From positions 22,148 through 86,147 of the forward strand of contig NZ_JAHKJW010000029.1 of NCBI RefSeq assembly GCF_019710745.1: DNA of 64,000 nt, read 5' to 3'. Under the pieces are notes generated by a model that was given only the letters and a program-made list of their open reading frames with translations, did not search any database and had not been told where the DNA came from. This stretch comes from Streptomyces beigongshangae (GTDB lineage: Bacteria; Actinomycetota; Actinomycetes; Streptomycetales; Streptomycetaceae). The position numbers and the translations under genes are program-made. Below, in pieces: positions 23,402-30,676 of this stretch (position 1 is its first letter; each line of letters begins with the position of its first letter).

Positions 23402-23425
23402 CCCGCCCGGCCGGCCGCGGGCGGC

Positions 23426-23839
23426 TCAGACCCTGGTCTCCGGGGCGTACGTGCCGAAGCTCCAGATGTTGCCCTCGACGTCCCGGGCCATGTAGTCCCG
23501 CGACCCGTGGTCCTGGTCCGTCGGGGGCATCAGGACCTCCGCCCCGTGGTCCACGGCCCGCTGGTGGTGGGCGTCGACGTCGTCCACCACGACGTACACC
23601 CCGGCGGGGCCCGCGTTCTTCATGGCCTCGTCGAAGGGGCTGCCGGTGCCCTTGGAGCCCAGCATCACGGTGCCGTTGCCCTGGACCAGCTCGGCGTGCA
23701 CCACCCTGCCGTCCTCGTCCTCGTACACCGACGCCTCGGTGAAGCCGAACGCCTCGGTGAGCTGTCTGATCGCGGCCGTCGCGTCCGCGTACAGCAGTGT
23801 CGGGCAGATGCCCGGGCGTCCGCCATCCGTGCCTGTCAT
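23426..23839 (-). CDS. VOC-family (glyoxalase/bleomycin-resistance fold) protein
   Basis: A 137-residue vicinal-oxygen-chelate protein of the PhnB-like branch. It opens ICPTLLYADATAAIRQLTEAF, a typical first beta-alpha unit, and contains GVYVVVDDVDAHHQRAVDHG and the C-terminal DPEGN-like signature RDVEGNIWSFGTY. Function is unknown: these proteins range from metalloenzymes to drug-binding proteins. ATG at 23839 follows GAGGGG; an upstream in-frame ATG at 23920 adds a non-conserved stretch. It converges on the hypothetical gene ending at 23401. Confidence 0.85.
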   Translation of the reverse strand: MTGTDGGRPGICPTLLYADATAAIRQLTEAFGFTEASVYEDEDGRVVHAELVQGNGTVMLGSKGTGSPFDEAMKNAGPAGVYVVVDDVDAHHQRAVDHGAEVLMPPTDQDHGSRDYMARDVEGNIWSFGTYAPETRV

Positions 23840-24017
23840 ACCCCTCACTCCCTCCGGCCCGGCGGTTCCGCCCCACTGCCGGAACGCCGCCTGGATGTGA
23901 CCTGTCCCACAGTCTCGCACCCGGCACCGACAACGCCCCGCCGGTCGCCGCAGCCGGGCGGCGCAGCGGCCCGTACCCGAACATCCGTACGCAGAAAAAG
24001 TGGTTGCACCGCCCCGT

Positions 24018-24023
24018 TAGACT
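24018..24023 (+). promoter_or_regulatory. Putative -10 box for a leaderless transcript
   Basis: TAGACT matches TANNNT and ends 6 bp before the ATG at 24030. That spacing would put the transcription start at or next to the ATG, the arrangement of leaderless actinobacterial mRNAs. No good -35 is visible. Confidence 0.5.
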
Positions 24024-24029
24024 TGGCCC

Positions 24030-24053
24030 ATGGCCATTCTCCTCGTGCATTAG
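24030..24053 (+). CDS. Seven-codon putative leader peptide MAILLVH
   Basis: ATG at 24030 opens a 7-codon frame (MAILLVH, stop TAG) 59 bp upstream of the ABC-F gene. A TAGACT -10 element 6 bp before the ATG suggests that this mini-gene is the leaderless 5' end of the mRNA. Several ABC-F genes are controlled by ribosome stalling on short upstream frames, so a regulatory role is plausible but inferred. It is too short for any homology argument. Confidence 0.45.
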   Translation: MAILLVH

Positions 24054-24111
24054 ACGGCGTGAACGCCCGCAACCACCCACCCCGTCGTCAACCCTGCCCA
24101 GGAGTCCGTCC

Positions 24112-25710
24112 GTGATTTCCGCCTCCGGTATCGAGCTGCGCGCCGGCGCCCGCGTCCTCATCGAGTCCGCGACCTTCCGCATCACCAAGGGCGACCGCAT
24201 CGGTCTGGTCGGCCGCAACGGCGCCGGCAAGACCACCCTCACCAAGGTCCTCGCGGGTGAGGGCGTCCCCGCCGCGGGGACCGTCGCCCGCTCCGGCGAG
24301 GTCGGCTACCTCCCGCAGGACCCGCGCACCGGCGACCTCGACATGCTGGCCCGCGACCGGGTGCTCTCCGCGCGCGGCCTGGACACCCTGATCCGCAAGA
24401 TGCGCGAGAACGAGCAGCGCATCGCGAACGGCTCGGGCGCCACCCGCGAGAAGGCCCTCAGGCAGTACGAGCGCCAGGAGACGGAGTTCCTCACCAAGGG
24501 CGGGTACGCCGCCGAGGCGGAGGCCGCCACCATCGCCGCCGCGCTCAACCTCCCCGACCGGGTGCTCGGCCAGCCCCTCCACACGCTCTCCGGCGGTCAG
24601 CGCCGCCGTATCGAGCTGGCGCGGATCCTGTTCTCGGACGCCGACACCCTGCTCCTCGACGAGCCCACGAACCACCTCGACGCCGACTCCATCGTCTGGC
24701 TGCGCGACTACCTCAAGACGTACCGCGGCGGCTTCATCGTGATCTCCCACGACGTCGACCTGGTCGAGACCGTCGTCAACAAGGTGTTCTACCTGGACGC
24801 CAACCGCGCCCAGATCGACGTCTACAACATGGGCTGGAAGCTCTACCAGCAGCAGCGCGAGGCCGACGAGAAGCGCCGCAAGCGCGAGCGGCAGAACGCC
24901 GAGAAGAAGGCCGCCGCCCTGCACACGCAGGCCGACAAGATGCGTGCCAAGGCCACCAAGACCGTCGCCGCGCAGAACATGGCCAAGCGCGCGGACAAGC
25001 TGCTGGCCGGCCTGGAGGCCGAGCGGAAGTCCGACAAGGTCGCCAAGCTGCGCTTCCCCGACCCCTCCCCGTGCGGCAAGACCCCGCTGATGGCCGAGGG
25101 CCTGTCCAAGTCGTACGGCTCGCTGGAGATCTTCACCGACGTCGACCTGGCCATCGACAAGGGTTCACGCGTCGTCATCCTCGGCCTGAACGGCGCCGGC
25201 AAGACGACCCTGCTCCGCCTCCTCGGCGGCGCGGAGAAGCCCGACACCGGCCGGGTCGTCGAGGGCCACGGACTCAAGCTCGGCTACTACGCGCAGGAGC
25301 ACGAGACCCTCGACCCGCAGCGCACGGTCCTGGAGAACATGCGCTCCGCCGCCCCCGACCTGGACCTCGTCGAGGTGCGCAAGACGCTCGGCTCGTTCCT
25401 GTTCTCCGGCGACGACGTCGACAAGCCCGCCGGTGTCCTGTCCGGCGGTGAGAAGACCCGGCTCGCGCTCGCCACCCTCGTCGTCTCGTCCGCGAACGTC
25501 CTCCTCCTCGACGAGCCGACGAACAACCTCGACCCGGCCAGCCGCGAGGAGATCCTCGGCGCGCTGCGCACCTACAAGGGCGCGGTCGTCCTCGTCACCC
25601 ACGACGAGGGTGCCGTCGAGGCGCTCCAGCCGGAGCGGATCATCCTGCTGCCCGACGGCGTGGAGGACCTGTGGGGCGCCGACTACGCCGACCTGGTGGC
25701 CCTCGCCTGA
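24112..25710 (+). CDS. ABC-F family ATP-binding protein
   Basis: A 532-residue soluble protein with two ABC ATPase domains and no membrane segment, the hallmark of ABC-F ribosome-associated factors. Walker A GRNGAGKTT lies at 34-42, signature LSGGQRRRIELAR near 159 and Walker B LLLDEPTNHLD near 180. The inter-domain linker (about 235-300) is Lys/Arg-rich and helical (KRRKRERQNAEKKAAALH). A second set follows: GLNGAGKTT near 361, LSGGEKTRLALA near 443, LLLDEPTNNLD near 464. The family rescues stalled ribosomes or protects them from antibiotics. GTG at 24112, with GGAG about 10 bp upstream. A short leader frame lies upstream. Confidence 0.93.
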   Translation: MISASGIELRAGARVLIESATFRITKGDRIGLVGRNGAGKTTLTKVLAGEGVPAAGTVARSGEVGYLPQDPRTGDLDMLARDRVLSARGLDTLIRKMRENEQRIANGSGATREKALRQYERQETEFLTKGGYAAEAEAATIAAALNLPDRVLGQPLHTLSGGQRRRIELARILFSDADTLLLDEPTNHLDADSIVWLRDYLKTYRGGFIVISHDVDLVETVVNKVFYLDANRAQIDVYNMGWKLYQQQREADEKRRKRERQNAEKKAAALHTQADKMRAKATKTVAAQNMAKRADKLLAGLEAERKSDKVAKLRFPDPSPCGKTPLMAEGLSKSYGSLEIFTDVDLAIDKGSRVVILGLNGAGKTTLLRLLGGAEKPDTGRVVEGHGLKLGYYAQEHETLDPQRTVLENMRSAAPDLDLVEVRKTLGSFLFSGDDVDKPAGVLSGGEKTRLALATLVVSSANVLLLDEPTNNLDPASREEILGALRTYKGAVVLVTHDEGAVEALQPERIILLPDGVEDLWGADYADLVALA

Positions 25711-26063
25711 CGGTCCGCGGTGCTTGATCGATTGACTGATCCACTCCGTATGGATCATTCGGCCGATCCGTGATCCCCCATCTGTGTGAGGTCTCCTCAT
25801 ACCGAGGTGTGTCCTACACCGATTTCGCGGCCGGGCTCCCCGCTCCCGGGGGCCCGGCCGCCGTGCGTCGCTGACCTGGAACTTCGCCCGCTGACTCGGT
25901 CGGCCGTACGGATCCCGGACGGTTGGAATTCGTGATTCCGCTCGTGGTGACAGGCCGGCGCGCCGCAAGCTCGTCCCATCGACCTTGCCGAATGGGTGGC
26001 CAGGACGCTCATGAGGGGTGATCATGAGAAGTACCAGAGCGCACTTCCGCTGAGGAGGCACGG
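25711..26063. promoter_or_regulatory. 353-bp intergenic region with seven GATC sites
   Basis: The gap between the ABC-F gene and the small HTH gene holds no credible gene. It contains GATC at 25726, 25738, 25753, 25765 and 25772 (five within 50 bp), then at 25911 and 26020. A hairpin at 25828-25860 probably terminates the ABC-F transcript. GAGGAGG at 26053-26059 is the ribosome-binding site of the downstream gene. The GATC cluster may be an autoregulatory or nucleoid-binding site for that gene product. Confidence 0.6.
25828..25860 (+). terminator. Hairpin after the ABC-F gene
   Basis: CGGCCGGGC (25828-25836) pairs with GCCCGGCCG (25852-25860), and the inner CCCC/GGGG arms extend the stem across one bulged T with a 6-nt loop. 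It lies 118 bp after the ABC-F stop and has no T-run. Confidence 0.55.
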
Positions 26064-26285
26064 GTGGCCGAGACTCTGAAGAAGGGCAGCCGGGTGACCG
26101 GCGCCGCGCGCGACAAGCTCGCGGCAGACCTGAAGAAAAAGTACGACTCCGGTGCGAGCATCCGGGCACTGGCCGAGGAGACCGGCCGCTCGTATGGCTT
26201 CGTGCACCGGATGCTCAGCGAGTCGGGTGTCACGCTCCGTGGACGTGGCGGAGCGACGCGGGGCAAGAAGTCCGCGTCGAGCTGA
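26064..26285 (+). CDS. gbn: Small HTH nucleoid-associated protein, Gbn-like
   Basis: A 73-residue basic protein with a Lys-rich N-terminus (MAETLKKGSRVTGAARDKL) and a helix-turn-helix, IRALAEETGRSYGFVHRML, that resembles the DNA-binding C-terminus of Lsr2, followed by a basic tail GRGGATRGKKSASS. As I recall, the S. coelicolor counterpart (SCO1839) is the GATC-binding nucleoid protein Gbn, which affects sporulation and antibiotic production; the match is from memory. GTG at 26064 is preceded by GAGGAGG. Its upstream region is strikingly rich in GATC. Confidence 0.85.
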   Translation: MAETLKKGSRVTGAARDKLAADLKKKYDSGASIRALAEETGRSYGFVHRMLSESGVTLRGRGGATRGKKSASS

Positions 26286-26416
26286 AGCCGGGCGGCTGCT
26301 CGTTTTCGATGGTGGCCACCCGGTCGGCCGTATGACCGTCCGGGTGGTTACTGTGCAGTCACTTGAGGGTGCGCTCCTGCGGCGCCCTCGCCGACCGCAC
26401 CCATCGGAGGCGTCCC

Positions 26417-27208
26417 ATGGCATCGTTCGACCCGCTGCTCGACAAGGACGGCGTACGGCTCACCGTCGACGACGCGCTCGCCACGGTGACGCTCACCAAC
26501 GCGGCCAAGCGCAACGTGCAGAGCCCCGCTCTGTGGCGGGCACTGGCCGAGGCGGGCCGACTGCTGCCGGGAACCGTGCGTGTCGTCGTGCTGCGCGCCG
26601 AGGGCAGGTCCTTCTCCGCGGGGCTCGACCGGCAGGCGTTCACGCCCGAGGGCTTCGACGGCGAGCCGTCGTTCGTCGACCTCGCGCGTGGTTCGGACGC
26701 CGAGCTCGACGCGGCCATCGCCGGGTACCAGGAGGGCTTCACCTGGTGGCGCAGGAGCGACATCGTGTCCGTCGCCGCCGTGCAGGGACACGCCATAGGG
26801 GCCGGCTTCCAGCTCGCGCTCGCCTGTGACCTGCGCGTCGTCGCCGACGACGTGCAGTTCGCCATGCGCGAGACCGGACTGGGGCTCGTGCCCGACCTCA
26901 CGGGGACGCATCCGCTGGTGGGTCTCGTCGGCTACGCCCGCGCGCTGGAGATCTGCGCGACGGGGCGGTTCGTACAGGCGGAGGAGGCGCAGCGGAGCGG
27001 GCTCGCCAACATCGCCGTGCCCGCCGCCCAGCTCGACGACACGGTCGGGGAACTGGCCGCGGCGCTGCTGGCCGCGCCGCGGGACGCGCTCATCGAGACC
27101 AAGGCCCTGTTGCAGGGGGCCGTCGACCGTACGTACGAGGACCAGCGGGTGGCGGAGCGCGCCGCGCAGGGACGGCGGCTGCGGGACCTGGCGGGCCTCT
27201 CCGACTGA
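26417..27208 (+). CDS. Enoyl-CoA hydratase/isomerase family protein
   Basis: A 263-residue crotonase-fold protein. The oxyanion-hole segment VVLRAEGRSFSAGLDRQAF and the second one AVQGHAIGAGFQLALACDLR are clear, followed by FAMRETGLGLVPDLTGTHPL. The glutamate usually found in the P-E-x-x-x-G segment of hydratases is represented by RETGLGLVPD, so one of the two classic acid/base glutamates may be retained; hydratase activity is not certain. ATG at 26417 follows GGAGG (26406-26410). It is a single gene facing an unrelated one. Confidence 0.88.
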   Translation: MASFDPLLDKDGVRLTVDDALATVTLTNAAKRNVQSPALWRALAEAGRLLPGTVRVVVLRAEGRSFSAGLDRQAFTPEGFDGEPSFVDLARGSDAELDAAIAGYQEGFTWWRRSDIVSVAAVQGHAIGAGFQLALACDLRVVADDVQFAMRETGLGLVPDLTGTHPLVGLVGYARALEICATGRFVQAEEAQRSGLANIAVPAAQLDDTVGELAAALLAAPRDALIETKALLQGAVDRTYEDQRVAERAAQGRRLRDLAGLSD

Positions 27209-27241
27209 CTCCGACCGGCTCCGACCGGCTCCGGTCGGCTT
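27205..27241. repeat. 10-bp repeat and small hairpin between convergent genes
   Basis: CTCCGACCGG occurs twice, followed by CTCCGGTCGG, which can pair back as CCGACC/GGTCGG. The element fills the 33-bp gap between two convergent genes and may act as a weak bidirectional terminator. Confidence 0.5.
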
Positions 27242-28027
27242 CTAGGGGGCCGGGGCGGCCGGGGGCACCGCGGTGACCAGTACCGCTGTCGTGGGACGGC
27301 CGGGACATCCCTCCGTGACGGCCGCGCGGACCGCCCTGGCCGTGTCCAGGGCGCGGACGGCCGGGCCCACCTCGATCTCCACCCGGACGTGGCGGCGGGG
27401 GAGGGCCGCGTCACCGGGGTGCTCCTCGATGTGCGCCGGACGGCTGAGGGCCGTCACGCCCGGCACGGACAGGACGGCGGCGGCCACGCGGGACTCGTCC
27501 GTGCCGGGTGCGGGGGAGGACCCGTCGGGGCGCAGGGCGCCGGTGTCGACGTCGGCTTCGGTGTCGGCTTCGGTGTCGACGCCGACATCGGTGTCGGCGT
27601 CGGTGCAGGGCGGATCCACAGAGGCCGTGCCCTCCTCCAGCAGCCCCGTCACCCGCAGGTCCACCTCCGTGACCCCCAGGCCCAGCCGGTCCGTCGCGGC
27701 GGAGGCGAGCACCGCGCGCAGACGGGACGCGGTCGTGGGCAGGGGCTCCGCGGGCGTGGCCGTGAACTCCGCGGTGATGCGCAGCGGGCCCGGCGGCAGC
27801 GCGCTCGGCGGTGGCGGTACGGCGGGCTCGGACACGTCGCCCGGGTCGACGAGGGCCAGCCGCACGGAACCCAGACGCACCTCCGGCATCCGGCGCACCG
27901 CGCGGCGCAGCACGGCGACGGCCGCCGCCTCCGTGATCCACGCGCCGTCGTGCGGACCGCCCAGCGGCAGCAGCCTGCCGCGGCCCAGCTGCTGCCGTAC
28001 CGCCCACGTCCACCGGTCCGTCGTCAT
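27242..28027 (-). CDS. Conserved Streptomyces protein divergent from the Asp23 cluster
   Basis: A 261-residue protein of unknown function. It begins MTTDRWTWAVRQQLGRGRLLPLG and has an internal acidic repeat (DTDVGVDTEADTEADVDTG, about residues 155-175). The segments RRMPEVRLGSVRLALVDPGD and RHVRVEIEVGPAVRALDTAR resemble the alternating beta/alpha pattern of Asp23-type domains. It is divergent from the Asp23 operon with an 86-bp gap. In databases I recall similar proteins under the uninformative name 'nucleopolyhedrovirus P10 family'. A role with the envelope-stress genes is inferred from position only. Confidence 0.72.
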   Translation of the reverse strand: MTTDRWTWAVRQQLGRGRLLPLGGPHDGAWITEAAAVAVLRRAVRRMPEVRLGSVRLALVDPGDVSEPAVPPPPSALPPGPLRITAEFTATPAEPLPTTASRLRAVLASAATDRLGLGVTEVDLRVTGLLEEGTASVDPPCTDADTDVGVDTEADTEADVDTGALRPDGSSPAPGTDESRVAAAVLSVPGVTALSRPAHIEEHPGDAALPRRHVRVEIEVGPAVRALDTARAVRAAVTEGCPGRPTTAVLVTAVPPAAPAP

Positions 28028-28113
28028 CGTCCCAGCCTGCCGCATCCCTGGCGCGCAAGTCGCCGACCGCGCTTAATGTGGGCTGAGAGGCCTACCGGAA
28101 GGGATGCACGGCG

Positions 28114-28617
28114 ATGAGCGACACGACGCAGCAGCAGCGGCCCGAAAGTCCCGGGGCCGGGCAGCAGCCGGACCGGCGGCAGCCGGAGAGTACCGGCACG
28201 GGCAGACGCGGTGGCGGCGACCCCTCCGCCCGGGGGCGTACCACCATCGCCGACGGGGTCGTCGAGAAGATCGCCGGACTCGCCGCCCGCGACGTCCTCG
28301 GGGTGCACGCCATGGGCAGCGGGATCTCACGGACCTTCGGCGCGGTGCGCGACCGGGTGCCCGGCGGCGGCACGAAGTCCGTCAGCCGGGGCGTCAAGGC
28401 CGAGGTCGGCGAGGTGCAGACCGCGCTCGACCTGGAGATCGTCGTCGAATACGGCGTGTCCATCGCCGATGTCGCCCGTGACGTGCGGGAGAACGTCATC
28501 GCGGCCGTCGAGCGCATGACGGGCCTGGAGGTCGTCGAGGTCGACATCGCGGTCAGCGACGTCAAACTGCCGGAGGAGGACGAGGACGACGACGAACCGG
28601 AGAGCCGGCTCCGGTGA
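28114..28617 (+). CDS. Asp23/Gls24 family envelope stress protein
   Basis: A 167-residue protein with a disordered Gln/Pro/Gly-rich N-terminus (about 1-42) and an Asp23 domain from about residue 43: TTIADGVVEKIAGLAARDVLGVHAMG, then LEIVVEYGVSIADVARDVRE and the C-terminal VTGLEV-like MTGLEVVEVDIAVSDVKL. The tail is strongly acidic (EEDEDDDEPE). Asp23 in Staphylococcus is a cytoplasmic protein held at the membrane by AmaP and linked to cell-wall stress. First gene of the plus-strand cluster ending with amaP. Confidence 0.9.
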   Translation: MSDTTQQQRPESPGAGQQPDRRQPESTGTGRRGGGDPSARGRTTIADGVVEKIAGLAARDVLGVHAMGSGISRTFGAVRDRVPGGGTKSVSRGVKAEVGEVQTALDLEIVVEYGVSIADVARDVRENVIAAVERMTGLEVVEVDIAVSDVKLPEEDEDDDEPESRLR

Positions 28618-28681
28618 CACCGCACGAGCCCCCGCCCGCATCCGCCGAGCGACCACCGAGTGACCTGCTGAGGAGCGCACC

Positions 28682-28885
28682 ATGAGCATGGCCGTGATCG
28701 GCATGATCGTCGGAATGGCGCTGGGATTCGCCGGGTACTTCGGCGGGTTCGGCGCCTTCCTCCTGGTGGCGGCACTGGGCGCCGTCGGCTTCGTCGTGGG
28801 CCGCTTCCTGGAAGGGGATCTGGACCCCGGTGACCTCTTCCGCTCCCGCGGCGACCGCGGCGACCGCGACGACCACCGGCGGTGA
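28682..28885 (+). CDS. Small membrane protein of the Asp23/AmaP cluster
   Basis: A 67-residue protein with two closely spaced hydrophobic segments (about residues 3-21 and 24-44), rich in glycine, then a charged tail (EGDLDPGDLFRSRGDRGDRDDHRR). It resembles DUF2273-type small membrane proteins found in Asp23 operons. ATG at 28682, with GAGGAGC 8 bp upstream; the stop overlaps the next GTG start by 4 bp (GTGA), so the two are coupled. Confidence 0.82.
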   Translation: MSMAVIGMIVGMALGFAGYFGGFGAFLLVAALGAVGFVVGRFLEGDLDPGDLFRSRGDRGDRDDHRR

Positions 28886-29325
28886 CGCACGTGTCCGATG
28901 AGCCCACCGGACCCGCGACCCCGACGGGTGCCCGGCCCGACAGCCCGGACCGTTCCGGCGGCCCGGACCGTCCCGGCCGCACGCGCCGCACCGTCGCGCC
29001 GGGCGAGCGCGGCGCGCTCAGGGTCACCGACCGGGTCGTCGCGAAGATCGCCCGGCAGGCGGCGCGCGAGGCGCTCGGCCCCCCGCCCTCCGGCGCGGCG
29101 CCCCCGCACACCACGGTCGTCGTGCACCGCGACCTGGCCCGCGTCGGCGTCGGTCTCGAACTCGGCTACCCCTGCGACATCGGCGCCCGGTGCGGTGCCG
29201 TGCGGCGCCGGGTCGCCGAACGGGTGGAGGCGCTGGCGGGGATGAAAGTACCCGAGGTCGCCGTCCGGGTGGAGCGGCTGCACCCCGCACCGGCGGGCGG
29301 CGCGGCACGGGGGAGGACGCGATGA
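28882..29325 (+). CDS. Second Asp23/Gls24 family protein
   Basis: A 147-residue protein. An Arg/Pro/Asp-rich N-terminal third precedes the Asp23-like body: GALRVTDRVVAKIARQAAREAL, then TTVVVHRDLARVGVGLELGY and RVAERVEALAGMKVPEVAVR. It is shorter and more diverged than the first copy. GTG at 28882 overlaps the preceding stop, and its own stop overlaps the next ATG (ATGA), so translation is chained through three genes. Confidence 0.85.
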   Translation: MTHVSDEPTGPATPTGARPDSPDRSGGPDRPGRTRRTVAPGERGALRVTDRVVAKIARQAAREALGPPPSGAAPPHTTVVVHRDLARVGVGLELGYPCDIGARCGAVRRRVAERVEALAGMKVPEVAVRVERLHPAPAGGAARGRTR

Positions 29326-30002
29326 GCGAGCCCCGGGGCCCGGAGACCACCCGGCACCCGCCCGTCGCCGGGGAAGGGGAACCCGCCGGGGGCGGACCCG
29401 GCCGGTCCGCCCCCGCGGCGGAGCACACCCCGCTGCCGGACCCCGACGACGCCGGGCACGGCAGCGGCCGGTTCTGGTCGGCCCGCCGGATTCCCGCGGC
29501 CGTCCTCGCGCCGCTGGTCCTGGCCGCCGCCGGCCTCCTGCTGTACGACGTCGTCGCCGTCCGCGCCGGCCGGTCCGCCCTGCACTGGCGCAGGTCCCTG
29601 GCGCGCGAACTCGCCGAACGGCCCCTGGACGACACCTGGGTGCTCGTCGGCGCCGGCGCCGCGACGGCCCTGGGCCTGTGGCTGTTCGTCCTCGCCGTGA
29701 CCCCGGGACTGCGCGGCGTCCTGCCGATGTGGCGCCCCCGCCCCGACGTACGGGCCGGACTGCGCCGCGACGCCGCGGCGACGGTGCTGCGCGACCGGGC
29801 CATGGAGGTGCCCGGCGTGCGGTCGGTCCGGGTCCGTACGGGACGCGGGAAGGCGGATGTCCGCGCGGTCTCGCACTTCCGCGAACTCGACGACGTCCGC
29901 GCGGATCTGGACGCCGTACTCGCCGACGCCGTCGGGGAACTCGGCCTCGTCCGGCGGCCCGCCCTCTCGGTGCGGGTCACACGGCCGGGCCGGAAGGGGT
30001 GA
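29322..30002 (+). CDS. DUF6286-like membrane protein of the Asp23 cluster
   Basis: A 226-residue protein. After a disordered Pro/Glu-rich N-terminus (about 1-50) come two transmembrane helices (IPAAVLAPLVLAAAGLLLYD; VLVGAGAATALGLWLFVLAV) and a C-terminal cytoplasmic domain with an alpha/beta pattern (RDRAMEVPGVRSVRVRTGRG; LVRRPALSVRVTRPGRKG). The architecture parallels AmaP and matches the DUF6286 family as I remember it. ATG at 29322 overlaps the preceding stop. Confidence 0.82.
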   Translation: MSEPRGPETTRHPPVAGEGEPAGGGPGRSAPAAEHTPLPDPDDAGHGSGRFWSARRIPAAVLAPLVLAAAGLLLYDVVAVRAGRSALHWRRSLARELAERPLDDTWVLVGAGAATALGLWLFVLAVTPGLRGVLPMWRPRPDVRAGLRRDAAATVLRDRAMEVPGVRSVRVRTGRGKADVRAVSHFRELDDVRADLDAVLADAVGELGLVRRPALSVRVTRPGRKG

Positions 30003-30007
30003 CCGGG

Positions 30008-30586
30008 GTGTTGAAGATCGCGAACCGTGTCCTGCTGGGCCTCGTGGGTCTGCTCCTCCTCGCGCTCGGCGGTTCCGTGCTGGCCGTCGGCCTCGGGGTG
30101 GACCCGCCCTCGTGGTGGATCCACGACGGGCGGCACGACGTGCTGCTGAGCGACGCCGACCGGACGCGGTGGCGGGACGACGGCTGGTGGTGGCCGGTCG
30201 TCGTCGCCGTACTGGCCCTGACCGTGCTGCTCGCCCTGTGGTGGCTGATCGCGGTGCTGCGGCGGCGCAGGCTCACCGAGGTGCCGGTCGACACCGGCGA
30301 CGGCGAGGGCGCGCTGCTGCGGGGACGGGCCCTGGAGGACGCGCTGGCGGCCGAGGCGGGCGCGCTGGAAGGGGTACGGAGCGCGCGGGCGGCGCTCGGC
30401 GGCCGGCGCGGGGCCCCCGAGGTCCGGGTCCGCCTGCTCCTGGAACCGCACGCGGCCCCCGGCGAGACCCTGCACCGCCTGACGACGGAGCCGCTCGCCC
30501 ACGCGAGGGACTCCGCCGGCCTCCCGTCCCTCCCGGCGGAGGTGCACCTGCGCGCGGTGGGACACCGCCCGGAGAGGGTCACCTGA
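30008..30586 (+). CDS. amaP: Alkaline shock response membrane anchor AmaP
   Basis: A 192-residue protein with two membrane helices, one at the N-terminus (NRVLLGLVGLLLLALGGSVL) and one at about residues 60-80 (WPVVVAVLALTVLLALWWL), and a cytoplasmic C-terminal domain (ALEDALAAEAGALEGVRSAR; PEVRVRLLLEP). This is the AmaP layout that tethers Asp23 to the membrane. GTG at 30008 has GGAAGGGG about 8 bp upstream; GTG at 29999 would give a GTGA overlap with the previous gene and add three residues. Confidence 0.83.
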   Translation: MLKIANRVLLGLVGLLLLALGGSVLAVGLGVDPPSWWIHDGRHDVLLSDADRTRWRDDGWWWPVVVAVLALTVLLALWWLIAVLRRRRLTEVPVDTGDGEGALLRGRALEDALAAEAGALEGVRSARAALGGRRGAPEVRVRLLLEPHAAPGETLHRLTTEPLAHARDSAGLPSLPAEVHLRAVGHRPERVT

Positions 30587-30658
30587 CGACGGATGTGCCC
30601 GGCCGCGCCGAGAGGTCGTGGCCGACGGACGTGTCCGGCCGCGCCGAGAGGTCGTGCC
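30587..30658. repeat. 36-bp tandem duplication
   Basis: Two adjacent copies of a 36-bp unit (starting at 30587 and 30623, both CGACGGAYGTG...GAGAGGTCGTG) differ at a few positions. They fill the gap between convergent amaP and the SDR gene and have no spacer. Confidence 0.85.
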
Positions 30659-30676
30659 AGGAGCCGGGACCGGGGG

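Noticed and set aside
30587..30658. Possible CRISPR array
   Set aside because: Only two 36-bp copies, directly adjacent without spacers, and no cas genes nearby.
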